A DNA stretch of 23,087 nt from the NCBI GenBank assembly GCA_039820405.1, contig JBCBQC010000101.1, positions 1-23,087 on the forward strand, given 5' to 3'. Under the pieces are notes generated by a model, which saw only the letters and a program-made list of their open reading frames with translations, was not told the DNA's origin and searched no databases. The translations under genes were made by a program, and so were the position numbers. How positions within the stretch are numbered: position 1 is the first letter of the stretch; each line of letters opens with the position of its first letter. Below, in pieces: positions 16,021-23,087 of the stretch. This DNA is from CALLVY01 sp937899855 (lineage in GTDB: Bacteria; Bacteroidota; Bacteroidia; Chitinophagales; Saprospiraceae).

Positions 16021-16749
16021 ATGGAGTTAGAATCATTTAAGGATACACTGCGAGAGTTGATCGTTGATAATGAATTTGTTCGAATATTCAAGATACTAAA
16101 AGAAACATTGCGAAAAGATCAGTCAAAGTATGATGAGATGGTTGTCATTAATGGTGCATACAATCGAGGTTTTACCCATAAAATAGGAAACAGTCAGAGT
16201 TCAGATCAAGTGGAACAAAACCACAATCAAATTAGTCTAAATCTGGCAACTTTTATTCGAAGTCTTGAGGGTAGGCACCTTCAAAAGATACCTAAGGGAG
16301 TTCTTGAGGAGAGTGGCAGCTACGGTGAATTCATAAATGAGCCAATATTGGCCTTTACAAGCGAGCAGGGTGTCAAAAGCTTGGAACTGTTTTTTGATGA
16401 AGTGAGATTTTCCAATGTATTGGTAAAGACCTATGAAGATGACGATTACGACGCAAGTAAATTTAGGATTGTAGTCTATGATAATCAAGACTTGCCGGTC
16501 TGTCGAAGTGAATATGAGGTTGATGAATTAGATCCAGTAATAGCTGCTACCATTAGGGAACGTCTAAATTTAATGAATACGGCTATCGCTGATGGTACAA
16601 AGGTATTAATCCACTTTGGAGACATACTATTTTGGGTAAATCAGCATCGCGATGTTGTAAATTCAGCTAACTCCAAGTTCTCATTATACGCTCGTATCAA
16701 AGAAGTAGCGGATTACCTGAATGTCTCTCGTCCTATTCTAAATCAATAA
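16021..16749 (+). CDS. EAD-like adaptor protein with unknown C-terminal domain
   Basis: A 242-aa soluble protein. Residues 1-83 resemble the C-terminal domain of caspase 2 in length and pattern: an L-[KR]-[DE] start (LRELIVDNEF against LKDWMDEGEI), a middle helix, and the ending HNQISLNLATFIRSL against ENQILNGLREFISNL. Residues ~95-242 (from IPKGVLEES to the end, including FFDEVRFSNVLVKTYEDDDYD) match no family I recognise and show no CARF, SAVED or nuclease motif. The gene is strikingly AT-rich (20 of 60 G/C in its first line against 38 of 60 at the start of cas10), which suggests a separate origin. It ends 9 bp before cas10, so it is the first gene of the CRISPR operon. I infer an adaptor between Cas10 complex and caspase. 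Confidence 0.7.
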   Translation: MELESFKDTLRELIVDNEFVRIFKILKETLRKDQSKYDEMVVINGAYNRGFTHKIGNSQSSDQVEQNHNQISLNLATFIRSLEGRHLQKIPKGVLEESGSYGEFINEPILAFTSEQGVKSLELFFDEVRFSNVLVKTYEDDDYDASKFRIVVYDNQDLPVCRSEYEVDELDPVIAATIRERLNLMNTAIADGTKVLIHFGDILFWVNQHRDVVNSANSKFSLYARIKEVADYLNVSRPILNQ

Positions 16750-16758
16750 CTACCCCCC

Positions 16759-18315
16759 ATGCCCTACCTCTACGGCTTTAGCATCCACCGCATCCAAAAC
16801 TACCTCTTCGCCACCAACCGCCTCCGCGAAATCCTGGGCGCCAGCGAGCTGGTCAATACCATCTGCGAAGACTTTTTTACCGAGCAATGTCGAAAGTTGG
16901 AGGTCACCATCCGCCCGGAGAATGTACTCCTCCAAGCCGCCGGCAACATCCGCTGCGTCTTCGAAGCTTCCGAAAGAGCGGCCCTGGCCAAACTCGTTCG
17001 CCAGTTTCCCCGGGCGGTGGAAAACCTGGCGCCCGGCCTTCATTGCAGCCAAGCCGTCGTCCCCATTGGGGCCCACCTCGTGGAGGCCCTCCAACACCTG
17101 GATGAATACCTGGCCGCCCAACGCAACCGCCCCCCCCGCCGGTCGACCCCCGGCCAGATGATCGTCGCCAAAGCCCGTCGTACCGGAGGGGCTGCGGTAA
17201 GTATCGACGAGGAGGAACATTGGGTGGACCGCATCACCCTGGTCAAAAACGATCAGCAAAAGCAAAACCGGATCGGCTTGTTTCGCAAACTGGTCTCCGG
17301 TAATTTTACGCCGGGGCGCATTCCCTGGGACATCGAAAAAATCGTTCCCCGCGAAAAAGATTCCTGGCTGGCCATCGTCCACGCCGACGGCAATTCCCTG
17401 GGCCGGGTCATCCAACAAATTAAGGAAAAACTCCGGGGACAGCACGACCAACTGCAAAGCGCCCTGGCCCGCTTCTCCACCAGCTTGGACGCCGCCACGG
17501 TCGCCGCGGCACAAACCGCCTTCCAAAGCATCGCCACGGAATTCAAAGTGGCAACCTACTATCCCCTCCGCCCCGTCGTACTGGGCGGCGACGACCTCAC
17601 CCTCATCATCCGGGCCGACCTGGCCCTCGATTTTACCACCCAATTTTTACGCGCCTTCGAAAGCGAAACCCAAACCCGTTTCGCCTTTCTCCAAACGGAT
17701 TATGGCCTTACGGATCTGGCCCGAGGCCTCACCGCCTGTGCCGGGATCGCCTACGCCAAAGCCAATTTCCCCTTTCATTACAGCGTCAAACTCGCGGAGG
17801 ACCTGACCAAATCCGCCAAGTACTTTTCTAAGGGACTCGATAAGAAGCGTCCCCCCAGCAGCTTGGCCTTATTCAAAAACCAATCCTCCTTCGTCGAAGA
17901 CCTGGCCGCCATGCGTCGTCGTACACAATGCCTACCCAACGGGGAAAGTCGCTACGATGTACCTGCCTATTTAGCCAATCCCCGAGACGAACATTGGGAC
18001 ATTCAACATTTGGTGAGTGGGATGGCGACTCTTGATAGGCTTCGTGATCAAGAAGGCCGCAATGCCATCTCCAAACTTCATCGTTACGTGGCGGCGGTCC
18101 TGGCGGATGATCCCGACGCGGCCACCATGCTGGAGCGCGTCCAAAAGAAAAACACCGCGCTCTATGAACTGCTTCAACTCGATAGGGAGCGGCAAGACAA
18201 GCCAGCTACTCTAGCTGACTCAGACCGTCAAGGCTTCCCCCTATACGATCTCCTCCAACTATACGCCTTCCGTCAAAAACGTCGGAAATCCATCCTCAAA
18301 ATCAGCACCCAATGA
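16759..18315 (+). CDS. cas10: Cas10-like large subunit, HD-less, with GGDD palm
   Basis: A 518-aa protein, shorter than typical Cas10 because the N-terminal HD nuclease is missing. It begins directly with the palm-like segment IQNYLFATNRLREILGASEL (12-31). The second palm has HADGNSLG (208-215) and LGGDDLTLI with GGDD at 276-279, the catalytic site that makes cyclic oligoadenylates from ATP when a target RNA is bound. A helical C-terminal part follows, ending with a near-duplicate LY[ED]LLQL at about 468-474 and 495-501. It should be the signalling subunit of a type III effector complex. It overlaps the next gene by 4 bp (ATGA). No CARF or SAVED receptor is visible in the window, so the output pathway is open. 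Confidence 0.88.
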   Translation: MPYLYGFSIHRIQNYLFATNRLREILGASELVNTICEDFFTEQCRKLEVTIRPENVLLQAAGNIRCVFEASERAALAKLVRQFPRAVENLAPGLHCSQAVVPIGAHLVEALQHLDEYLAAQRNRPPRRSTPGQMIVAKARRTGGAAVSIDEEEHWVDRITLVKNDQQKQNRIGLFRKLVSGNFTPGRIPWDIEKIVPREKDSWLAIVHADGNSLGRVIQQIKEKLRGQHDQLQSALARFSTSLDAATVAAAQTAFQSIATEFKVATYYPLRPVVLGGDDLTLIIRADLALDFTTQFLRAFESETQTRFAFLQTDYGLTDLARGLTACAGIAYAKANFPFHYSVKLAEDLTKSAKYFSKGLDKKRPPSSLALFKNQSSFVEDLAAMRRRTQCLPNGESRYDVPAYLANPRDEHWDIQHLVSGMATLDRLRDQEGRNAISKLHRYVAAVLADDPDAATMLERVQKKNTALYELLQLDRERQDKPATLADSDRQGFPLYDLLQLYAFRQKRRKSILKISTQ

Positions 18316-18866
18316 AAATCCATTACCAAATCGAATTCCTCAGCGACTGGCACGTCGGCTCGGGCTTGGATGCGGGTCCCAATATCGACCAGCAGCTACT
18401 CAAAGACGAGGCGGACTTCCCTTACTTGCCGGGTAGGACGGTCAAGGGCTTGCTCCGCGATGCCCTCCAGGACCTGGCCGAGCTGAGCCATCGGGATTAC
18501 CAGCCCCACATCGACCGCCTCTTCGGGATTCCCGATAGTGGCCGGGAACGCGATGGCCAGCCGGGGCAGGCAGTATTTTCCAATGCCCATTTGTCTACTG
18601 CTGATCGCGAGGAACTATTACACTACCAACTGATGCCTTATTTATACCGTCGTTTTAGCTCCACCGCCATCAATGCGAAGACGGGTACGGCGGATGATGC
18701 TACCCTTCGCTCCATCGAAACCTGTATTCCCCTCAAGCTCTACGGTTTTATCGAAGCGCCCAACTGGACCGAGGAAGAACGAGCGGCTCTCAAAGCCGCC
18801 TTTCGCTACCTCCGCCACCTCGGCGTCCAACGCAATCGCGGACTGGGGCGTTGTCGGTTCACTTAA
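18312..18866 (+). CDS. Cas7/Csm3-like RAMP protein (backbone subunit)
   Basis: A 184-aa single RAMP domain. Typical Cas7 features are WHVGSG near the N-terminus (13-18), PYLPGRTVKGLLRDAL (38-53), LFG, FSNAHL, a central INAKTGTADDATLRSIE thumb-like segment and the glycine-rich ending QRNRGLGRCRF. In the alignment by eye, Asp26 in NIDQQLLKD matches the catalytic Asp33 of Csm3, so target-RNA cleavage should be possible at this subunit. It would form part of the crRNA-binding backbone. It is translationally coupled to cas10, and the next gene begins 14 bp downstream. Family certain, copy number in the complex unknown. Confidence 0.88.
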   Translation: MKIHYQIEFLSDWHVGSGLDAGPNIDQQLLKDEADFPYLPGRTVKGLLRDALQDLAELSHRDYQPHIDRLFGIPDSGRERDGQPGQAVFSNAHLSTADREELLHYQLMPYLYRRFSSTAINAKTGTADDATLRSIETCIPLKLYGFIEAPNWTEEERAALKAAFRYLRHLGVQRNRGLGRCRFT

Positions 18867-18880
18867 ACTTATTAATCTTC

Positions 18881-20401
18881 ATGAAATCCATTTACTTTAA
18901 ATGTACCGCACTTTCGGACTTGCTGTTTAATGCGGCACTGTCCACGGAGGGTAATCTGACTTCCCTCGACTACATTCCCGGCAGTAACTTTTTGGGTTTG
19001 GTAGCCGGAAAGTGTTACGCCGACGCTGATCCTTTGGAGGCACTGGACCTGTTCCACAACGGCCAAGTCCTTTTTGGTGATGCCCATTTGGCGATGGCTG
19101 GGCGTCGTTCTTATCCCTTACCACTATCCCTGGCTATGGAAAAGGGCAAACAAAATTTGGGTAAGGACACGGCTTGGGTACACCACCTAAAGCAAGGGGC
19201 GCCCACCCAGTTGCGTCAGCAACGCGGCGGGTACTTTGATGTCGTGGGCAATTATTGCAAACGGGTCGGCAAACGCTTTGCGTTGAAATCGGCCTACGAT
19301 CGGGAAAAGCGGCGCTCAAAGGACAGCCAGATGTTTGGCTACGATGCACTGCGGCGTGGACAATCTTTTGTCTTTACGGTAAGCTTGCGAGAAGGAGCGG
19401 AAGGCTACGAATCCCTCATTCGTAGGGCCCTGGTAGGAGAGCAGCGGATCGGGAAATCCAAGTCGGCGGAATACGGTCGGGTATTGATCGAAGCCATAGA
19501 GCAAGTACCTGCGGACTTTGTTTTTGCGGACTCTCCCGTTGAGCGGGGAGACGCTGCGGCCGCCGCTTCGCGGACCCTGGTCATTTACGCGGAAAGCAAA
19601 CTGTGCTTTTTGGATGCGCAGGGCATTCCCACCTTCGAACCCGACTTGTCCACCTTTGGTCCCCAGCTCAAGGGACGGATCAATTGGGCGAAAAGCCAGC
19701 TTCGTACCTATTGCTACACCTCCTGGGATGGTCACCGCCGGGCGCCCAACGCCCGTCGCGACTGTCTGGACAAGGGCTCGGTGCTCGTAATTGATTTGGA
19801 AGAAGGCACCTCCGTTGGGACGCTATATCCCGTCGTCGGAGCCTTTCAGAGCGAGGGGCTGGGGCGGGTACGCTACAATCCGGTTTTTTTGGAAGCGGAT
19901 CAAGCGGGATGGTGGACTTTTAAGCTCCGTACTCCAGTGCCTACTGCTGCGGAGGCTTTGCAACGGAAGGGAACGGCACTCCGTACGGCTAGTCCAAAAA
20001 CTTCCCTGGGCCAATTGCTAAATCGGAAGCGAGTGGCACGGGAGCGCCAACGTAAAATTGCGTCCGCCGTGGCGGAATTTATGAAAAACCGGGCGGAGCA
20101 CCTGGCCTGTATCAGTCCCAGCCAGTGGGGACAAATCCGGCGCCAGGCGACCCTGGCGTCGAGTGTGGAGGACTTACGGGATGCTCTTTTTTTGGAACTC
20201 CCCGAGGGGAAGACGGGAAAAAATGGCCTGTTGATGCGCGGGGTGGCGGCCCAAAAATACTGGCTGGTTCAGGATCGGAAGCCCATTAAGATACTGCAAG
20301 GAACACTGAAAAAATACAAATCTTTGGGCACTGCCTACTGTACCAAACTGGCGGCCACCATGGCCCAATCCTACGATCAAAAAAAATGTCAAGATGACTA
20401 A
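18881..20401 (+). CDS. csx10: Csx10-like Cas5-family RAMP protein (type III-D marker)
   Basis: A 506-aa protein from ATG 18881; the in-frame ATG at 18851 overlaps the preceding gene and gives an atypical extension. It carries YIPGSNFLGLVAGKCY (31-46), LFGDAHL, a SQMFGYDALRRGQSF segment and RIGKSKSAEYGRV (189-201), which together are typical of Csx10, the Cas5-like subunit that caps the crRNA 5' handle in type III-D complexes. The second half (about 290-350, with SEGLGRVRYNP) is the second RAMP-like lobe, followed by a basic helical tail. The stop overlaps the next gene by 8 bp. Csx10 is the best marker that this is III-D-like rather than III-A or III-B. Confidence 0.82.
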   Translation: MKSIYFKCTALSDLLFNAALSTEGNLTSLDYIPGSNFLGLVAGKCYADADPLEALDLFHNGQVLFGDAHLAMAGRRSYPLPLSLAMEKGKQNLGKDTAWVHHLKQGAPTQLRQQRGGYFDVVGNYCKRVGKRFALKSAYDREKRRSKDSQMFGYDALRRGQSFVFTVSLREGAEGYESLIRRALVGEQRIGKSKSAEYGRVLIEAIEQVPADFVFADSPVERGDAAAAASRTLVIYAESKLCFLDAQGIPTFEPDLSTFGPQLKGRINWAKSQLRTYCYTSWDGHRRAPNARRDCLDKGSVLVIDLEEGTSVGTLYPVVGAFQSEGLGRVRYNPVFLEADQAGWWTFKLRTPVPTAAEALQRKGTALRTASPKTSLGQLLNRKRVARERQRKIASAVAEFMKNRAEHLACISPSQWGQIRRQATLASSVEDLRDALFLELPEGKTGKNGLLMRGVAAQKYWLVQDRKPIKILQGTLKKYKSLGTAYCTKLAATMAQSYDQKKCQDD

Positions 20402-21842
20402 TACCCACTCCGCCGTTCCACTTCACCACCGCTACCTGGCCCGAATCGTCCTGGAAGCGAGTACGCCCCTATTCGTGGGCTCGGGCGATCAATCCCCACT
20501 CCACGAGGCGCTGGTCCAACGGGATCCTTTTGGTTTTCCCATGATCCCCGGTACTTCCCTGATGGGGGTACTGCGTCACGCCCTTTACCAAAATAAAACC
20601 GAATGGGGCTCTTTCTTTGGTTACCACGAGGACCGGGATGGAGAAGGCAGTCGTTTGAAAATCAGTGCGGCCTACTTGCTCATTGACCAGGGTAAGGTGG
20701 CGGAAGGGGAGTGGCGAGACACTTACGAACGGCCGCTCCGGTACTTTAAGGAGCTGCCCCGCCGCCAACACGTTCGCATCACCCACCGTGGAGTGGCGGA
20801 TACTGCGGACAATGGTTTGTTCAGTAATGAGGTCGTCTATCAGGGTTGTCGCTTTAAGTTCGAATTGGAGTTGAAGAGTGATGGCAGTCCGGATGATGAA
20901 CAGCGTTGGATGGCTTTGCTGGCGCAATTCAAGCATCCGGGCTTTCGCATCGGGCAGGGTACGCGCAAGGGTTACGGCGCGCTGATGGTACGCGCTTATC
21001 GTTGGCGTAAATTCAATTTGGGTCACGCGCCTGATTGTGAGGATTACCTGCATTTTGATCCTTCCCTCAATGCTTTAGAGGTGGAAAAACAGCTACTGAC
21101 CGAAACGGCGGCAGATAAAGCTGAGCCAGAAGGGGGGATCTACTACCGGTTGAAACTCAAACCGGATGCTTACTTCCACTTTGGCGGTGGCCCGGGTGAT
21201 GAAGAGGTGGCACACACCACGGTATCGGAATGGGTGATGCGTTACGATGAGGAGCAGAGCCTACTGGCGCCCGACCTTCGTTTGCTCGTACCCGCCGCGT
21301 CGATCAAGGGGGCACTCCGGCATCGGACTTGTTTTCATTACAACGTTTTACAAAAGTGTTGGGCCGAAGCCATTCGAGAGGAATCCGACCGCGAAAAGGT
21401 AACGGGAACTAAAAACGCTGCCGTATACACCATCTTTGGTTCGGAAAGGGAGGTGCTCCTAACGGCTACTGTAGAAGGAAACCCCAGCCGTAAAATGCCT
21501 CCCCAACGCGGCCACCTCATTATCAATGATCAGGACCTACCCGCTCCCGGAATGGAAAAAATCTTTAACCACGTAGCCATCGACCGTTTTACGGGGGGCG
21601 CCTCGGACGGGGCATTGTTTAGTGAAAAGGCGAATCGGACCAAGGACTTGACCATTGATCTTTACCTCGACCGGACGGACTTTGACGACTCTAATATCAT
21701 CACCGCTCTGGAACGTGCCCTGTACGATATTTGCCGGGGCTTGCTGCCCCTTGGGGGGATGGTCACCAAGGGCCACGGCATTTTTACGGGGCAATTACTT
21801 AAAGACAGTAAACCTTACCATCCTTATGATCACAACCATTAA
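20394..21842 (+). CDS. Tandem Cas7-Cas7 fusion RAMP protein
   Basis: A 482-aa protein with two Cas7/Csm3-like domains. Domain 1 (about 14-204) has STPLFVGSG, MIPGTSLMGVLRHAL, FFG, a HVRITHRGVADTADNGLFSN thumb and RIGQGTRKGYGAL. Domain 2 (about 248-470) has FHFGGG, LVPAASIKGALRH, TIFGSE, a HVAIDRFTGGASDGALFSE thumb and GGMVTKGHGIF. At the position of the Csm3 catalytic Asp, domain 1 seems to have Glu38, and no clear candidate is seen in domain 2, so cleavage activity may differ from the single Cas7. Fusion of Cas7 units is known in III-D variants and in III-E. It overlaps both neighbours (8 and 17 bp), so the subunits are made together. Confidence 0.85.
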   Translation: MTNTHSAVPLHHRYLARIVLEASTPLFVGSGDQSPLHEALVQRDPFGFPMIPGTSLMGVLRHALYQNKTEWGSFFGYHEDRDGEGSRLKISAAYLLIDQGKVAEGEWRDTYERPLRYFKELPRRQHVRITHRGVADTADNGLFSNEVVYQGCRFKFELELKSDGSPDDEQRWMALLAQFKHPGFRIGQGTRKGYGALMVRAYRWRKFNLGHAPDCEDYLHFDPSLNALEVEKQLLTETAADKAEPEGGIYYRLKLKPDAYFHFGGGPGDEEVAHTTVSEWVMRYDEEQSLLAPDLRLLVPAASIKGALRHRTCFHYNVLQKCWAEAIREESDREKVTGTKNAAVYTIFGSEREVLLTATVEGNPSRKMPPQRGHLIINDQDLPAPGMEKIFNHVAIDRFTGGASDGALFSEKANRTKDLTIDLYLDRTDFDDSNIITALERALYDICRGLLPLGGMVTKGHGIFTGQLLKDSKPYHPYDHNH

Positions 21843-22242
21843 ACAACTCTGCGATATTCCTCCGGCCCCCTACGAAGGCTACCTCTGGTGGTCCGATCAG
21901 ACCCATCCCGACCTGCTGCGTCCCGATCAGGAGATTGACTTTAGTCAGGTCCCCGAAAACCCTTTCCTCCTCGAAGGTGCCCTCTACTGGCCGGAGCAGC
22001 AACGCAGCATCATGATTCGCTACAGCGGTAGCTATCACATTAGCCACTGCGACCTCCAGCAATTGCCATCGGAGGCCGAATTGTACGAACGGGCCTACCT
22101 GCCCCACCGCCTTTCGCAAGCGGAGCGGGTCTACTTCCAAGAACTCTGGCTACCCGAGGCCGATCCCTACTGTACGCAACTGCCGGTACTCCGGCTGCGC
22201 GCCCTGATTTTTTCTGGTTTTTCCACCCGCTCAAATGCCTAA
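21826..22242 (+). CDS. TIGR04423-like small type III CRISPR protein
   Basis: A 138-aa protein. I choose ATG 21826, 17 bp inside the previous gene, because the longer frame from 21655 is entirely out of frame in coding sequence of that gene. The pattern YEGYLWWSDQTHPDLL, then NPFLLEGALYWPEQQRSIMI, and the late WLPEADPYC and LIFSGFSTR fit a small protein family (TIGR04423, recalled from memory) found in Bacteroidota type III systems beside Csx10 and TIGR03986 RAMPs. Its role in the complex is unknown; a small-subunit or crRNA-handling function is possible. Csx19, the small III-D protein, is the main alternative. It is 2 bp upstream of the next RAMP gene. Confidence 0.7.
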   Translation: MITTIKQLCDIPPAPYEGYLWWSDQTHPDLLRPDQEIDFSQVPENPFLLEGALYWPEQQRSIMIRYSGSYHISHCDLQQLPSEAELYERAYLPHRLSQAERVYFQELWLPEADPYCTQLPVLRLRALIFSGFSTRSNA

Positions 22243-22244
22243 CC

Positions 22245-23087
22245 ATGTCCGTAAAATCTACCTACAACTTTATCCCCGCCCCCGAGGAGGAAGCGGTTTT
22301 TAAACCCGGCTGGTCCGACCAAGTCAGCCAGGACATTCCTTTTTCCGATGGTGAGAGCGGCGAAATCCACTGGACCCTCACCGCCGAGACGCCCATCTTC
22401 GTTCGCAACGGTTATGCGGGGGAGGAAAAGGACCCTGAGTTTTGCCACCACGAGATCGATGGGGTCAAGCAGTACTTTATTCCGGCGACCTCGCTCAAGG
22501 GGATGGTACGGAATGTATTGGAGGTGATGAGCCTTTCGCGTATTCGGGTAAGGGATGACATCTTCTCCTTTCGCTCTCTGGATCACCCGGAGTACAAAAA
22601 AGCCGTTGCCCAGAATCGCCAACTCAAAACGGGTTGGTTGGTAGAGAAAAATGGGGGATGGCGTATTTATTCTTGTAGCCACAGCCGTATCGCGATTGAT
22701 GATTTTAAAAGAAAGATACCCGATTTTGGACAGCTTAGTGCGCCAGATAAGTATGAAGCATTTGAGGAACTTAAAGTTAGCATCAAGAATAAGTTTTCTG
22801 AGGTGAAAAAATTGGGGCGTAAAGATAAACATGGGAATTTTCATCAAACGGGCACCCTGTGTCGCCTTGACCCCGAGGGTTTTTCTGAGGGCACTCTGGT
22901 TTTTTATGGGAGTATGGATGGAAAGAAATACGAATACGTCTTTCACGAAGCCTCTGAGGACTATTATGAGGTCTCTGAATCCTTGATGGAGCGTTTTCAG
23001 GCCATCGACCAAAAAAAACCAGAGTGCCCTCAGAAAAACCCTCGGGGTCAAGGCGACACAGGGTGCCCGTTTGATGAAAATTCCCAT
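22245..23087 (+). CDS. TIGR03986-like RAMP protein, N-terminal part (3' end cut and unreliable)
   Basis: 281 codons are open to the window edge. The beginning matches TIGR03986 CRISPR RAMPs as I recall them: TYNFIPAP, then SDQVSQDIPFSDGESGEI, TPIFVRNG, and YFIPATSLKGMVRNVLEVMS, the RAMP glycine/basic motif. It should be another Cas7-like backbone subunit of the III-D-like complex. From about 22650 the DNA is AT-richer. Residues 257-281 (from 23013 on) are translated from a 75-bp exact inverted copy of 22831-22905 and are probably not part of the real protein. True downstream genes, such as cas6, cas1/cas2 or an array, cannot be judged from this window. Confidence 0.8.
   Translation, partial: MSVKSTYNFIPAPEEEAVFKPGWSDQVSQDIPFSDGESGEIHWTLTAETPIFVRNGYAGEEKDPEFCHHEIDGVKQYFIPATSLKGMVRNVLEVMSLSRIRVRDDIFSFRSLDHPEYKKAVAQNRQLKTGWLVEKNGGWRIYSCSHSRIAIDDFKRKIPDFGQLSAPDKYEAFEELKVSIKNKFSEVKKLGRKDKHGNFHQTGTLCRLDPEGFSEGTLVFYGSMDGKKYEYVFHEASEDYYEVSESLMERFQAIDQKKPECPQKNPRGQGDTGCPFDENSH
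22831..22905 (+). repeat. Left arm of 75-bp perfect inverted repeat
   Basis: This arm lies inside the last RAMP gene. Its exact reverse complement occupies 23013-23087, and the loop between them is 107 bp. Confidence 0.95.
23013..23087 (-). repeat. Right arm of inverted repeat, ending at the window edge
   Basis: A perfect reverse complement of 22831-22905 that stops exactly at the last base. The match begins at a run of six A/T bases shared by both sides, as expected for template switching at microhomology. Most likely a fold-back chimera at a contig end. Confidence 0.9.

Noticed and set aside
16021..16749. CARF or SAVED cyclic-oligoadenylate receptor
   Set aside because: No Rossmann-like or SAVED motif could be seen by eye in this protein or elsewhere in the window; a profile search would be needed to exclude a divergent one.
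16750..17643. 297-aa minus-strand frame
   Set aside because: Shadow of cas10, caused by high GC at third codon positions.
18851..18880. Upstream start of csx10
   Set aside because: It overlaps the preceding Cas7 gene and adds residues not expected in the family; ATG 18881 starts directly at the first RAMP strand.
22239..23087. 282-aa minus-strand frame
   Set aside because: Antisense to the last RAMP gene; its start lies in the fold-back arm, which copies its own interior.

Overview
The window looks like chromosomal DNA of a Bacteroidota bacterium, probably of the Saprospira/Lewinella type. This placement is inferred from gene content: several metacaspase-like proteases, a TPR-sensor histidine kinase with a LytTR regulator, short secreted proteins with signal peptides ending in AQ or GQ, and TAnnTTTG-like -7 boxes. 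Most genes are GC-rich. The left-edge restriction gene, the second caspase and the gene just before cas10 are clearly AT-richer.

Layout. Positions 1-799 (minus) hold a PaeR7I/XhoI-type restriction endonuclease followed by the first 24 codons of what is probably its methyltransferase. Positions 800-1653 are mostly non-coding, with two strong minus-strand terminators and a 38-residue peptide with a KGG leader-like motif. Positions 1654-9224 (plus) are ordinary: a helical-repeat protein, a small secreted protein, a GH13 alpha-glucosidase lipoprotein, proline iminopeptidase, a GNAT acetyltransferase, a Crp/Fnr-type regulator, an HXXEE membrane protein and another secreted protein.

From 9317 onward lies a probable defence island. 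It holds a minus-strand caspase; a divergent operon of a 105-aa protein, a TPR histidine kinase and a LytTR response regulator; a second caspase with a C-terminal effector-associated (EAD-like) domain; a 242-aa protein whose N-terminus resembles that same domain; and then, 9 bp downstream, a tightly packed type III (III-D-like) CRISPR effector operon. The operon order is HD-less Cas10 with GGDD, Cas7/Csm3-like, Csx10, a Cas7-Cas7 fusion, a TIGR04423-like small protein and a TIGR03986-like RAMP cut by the window edge. No CRISPR array, cas1, cas2, cas6, CARF or SAVED gene is visible.

How they may work together. Two observations tie the island together. First, the second caspase and the 242-aa protein carry similar ~76-residue EAD-like domains, so the 242-aa protein may be an adaptor linking the protease to the Cas10 complex. 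Second, four promoter regions (caspase 1, the two-component operon, caspase 2, and the EAD-cas10 operon) each carry three 12-bp boxes at exactly 21-bp period, with a -7-like element 26-27 bp beyond the last box. That is the geometry of LytTR-family binding sites, so the local LytTR regulator may control the two caspases, its own operon and the CRISPR operon as one regulon. Both are inferences from sequence.

The last 75 bases are an exact reverse complement of 22831-22905. This is probably a fold-back artefact at a contig end, so the 3' end of the last gene should not be trusted.
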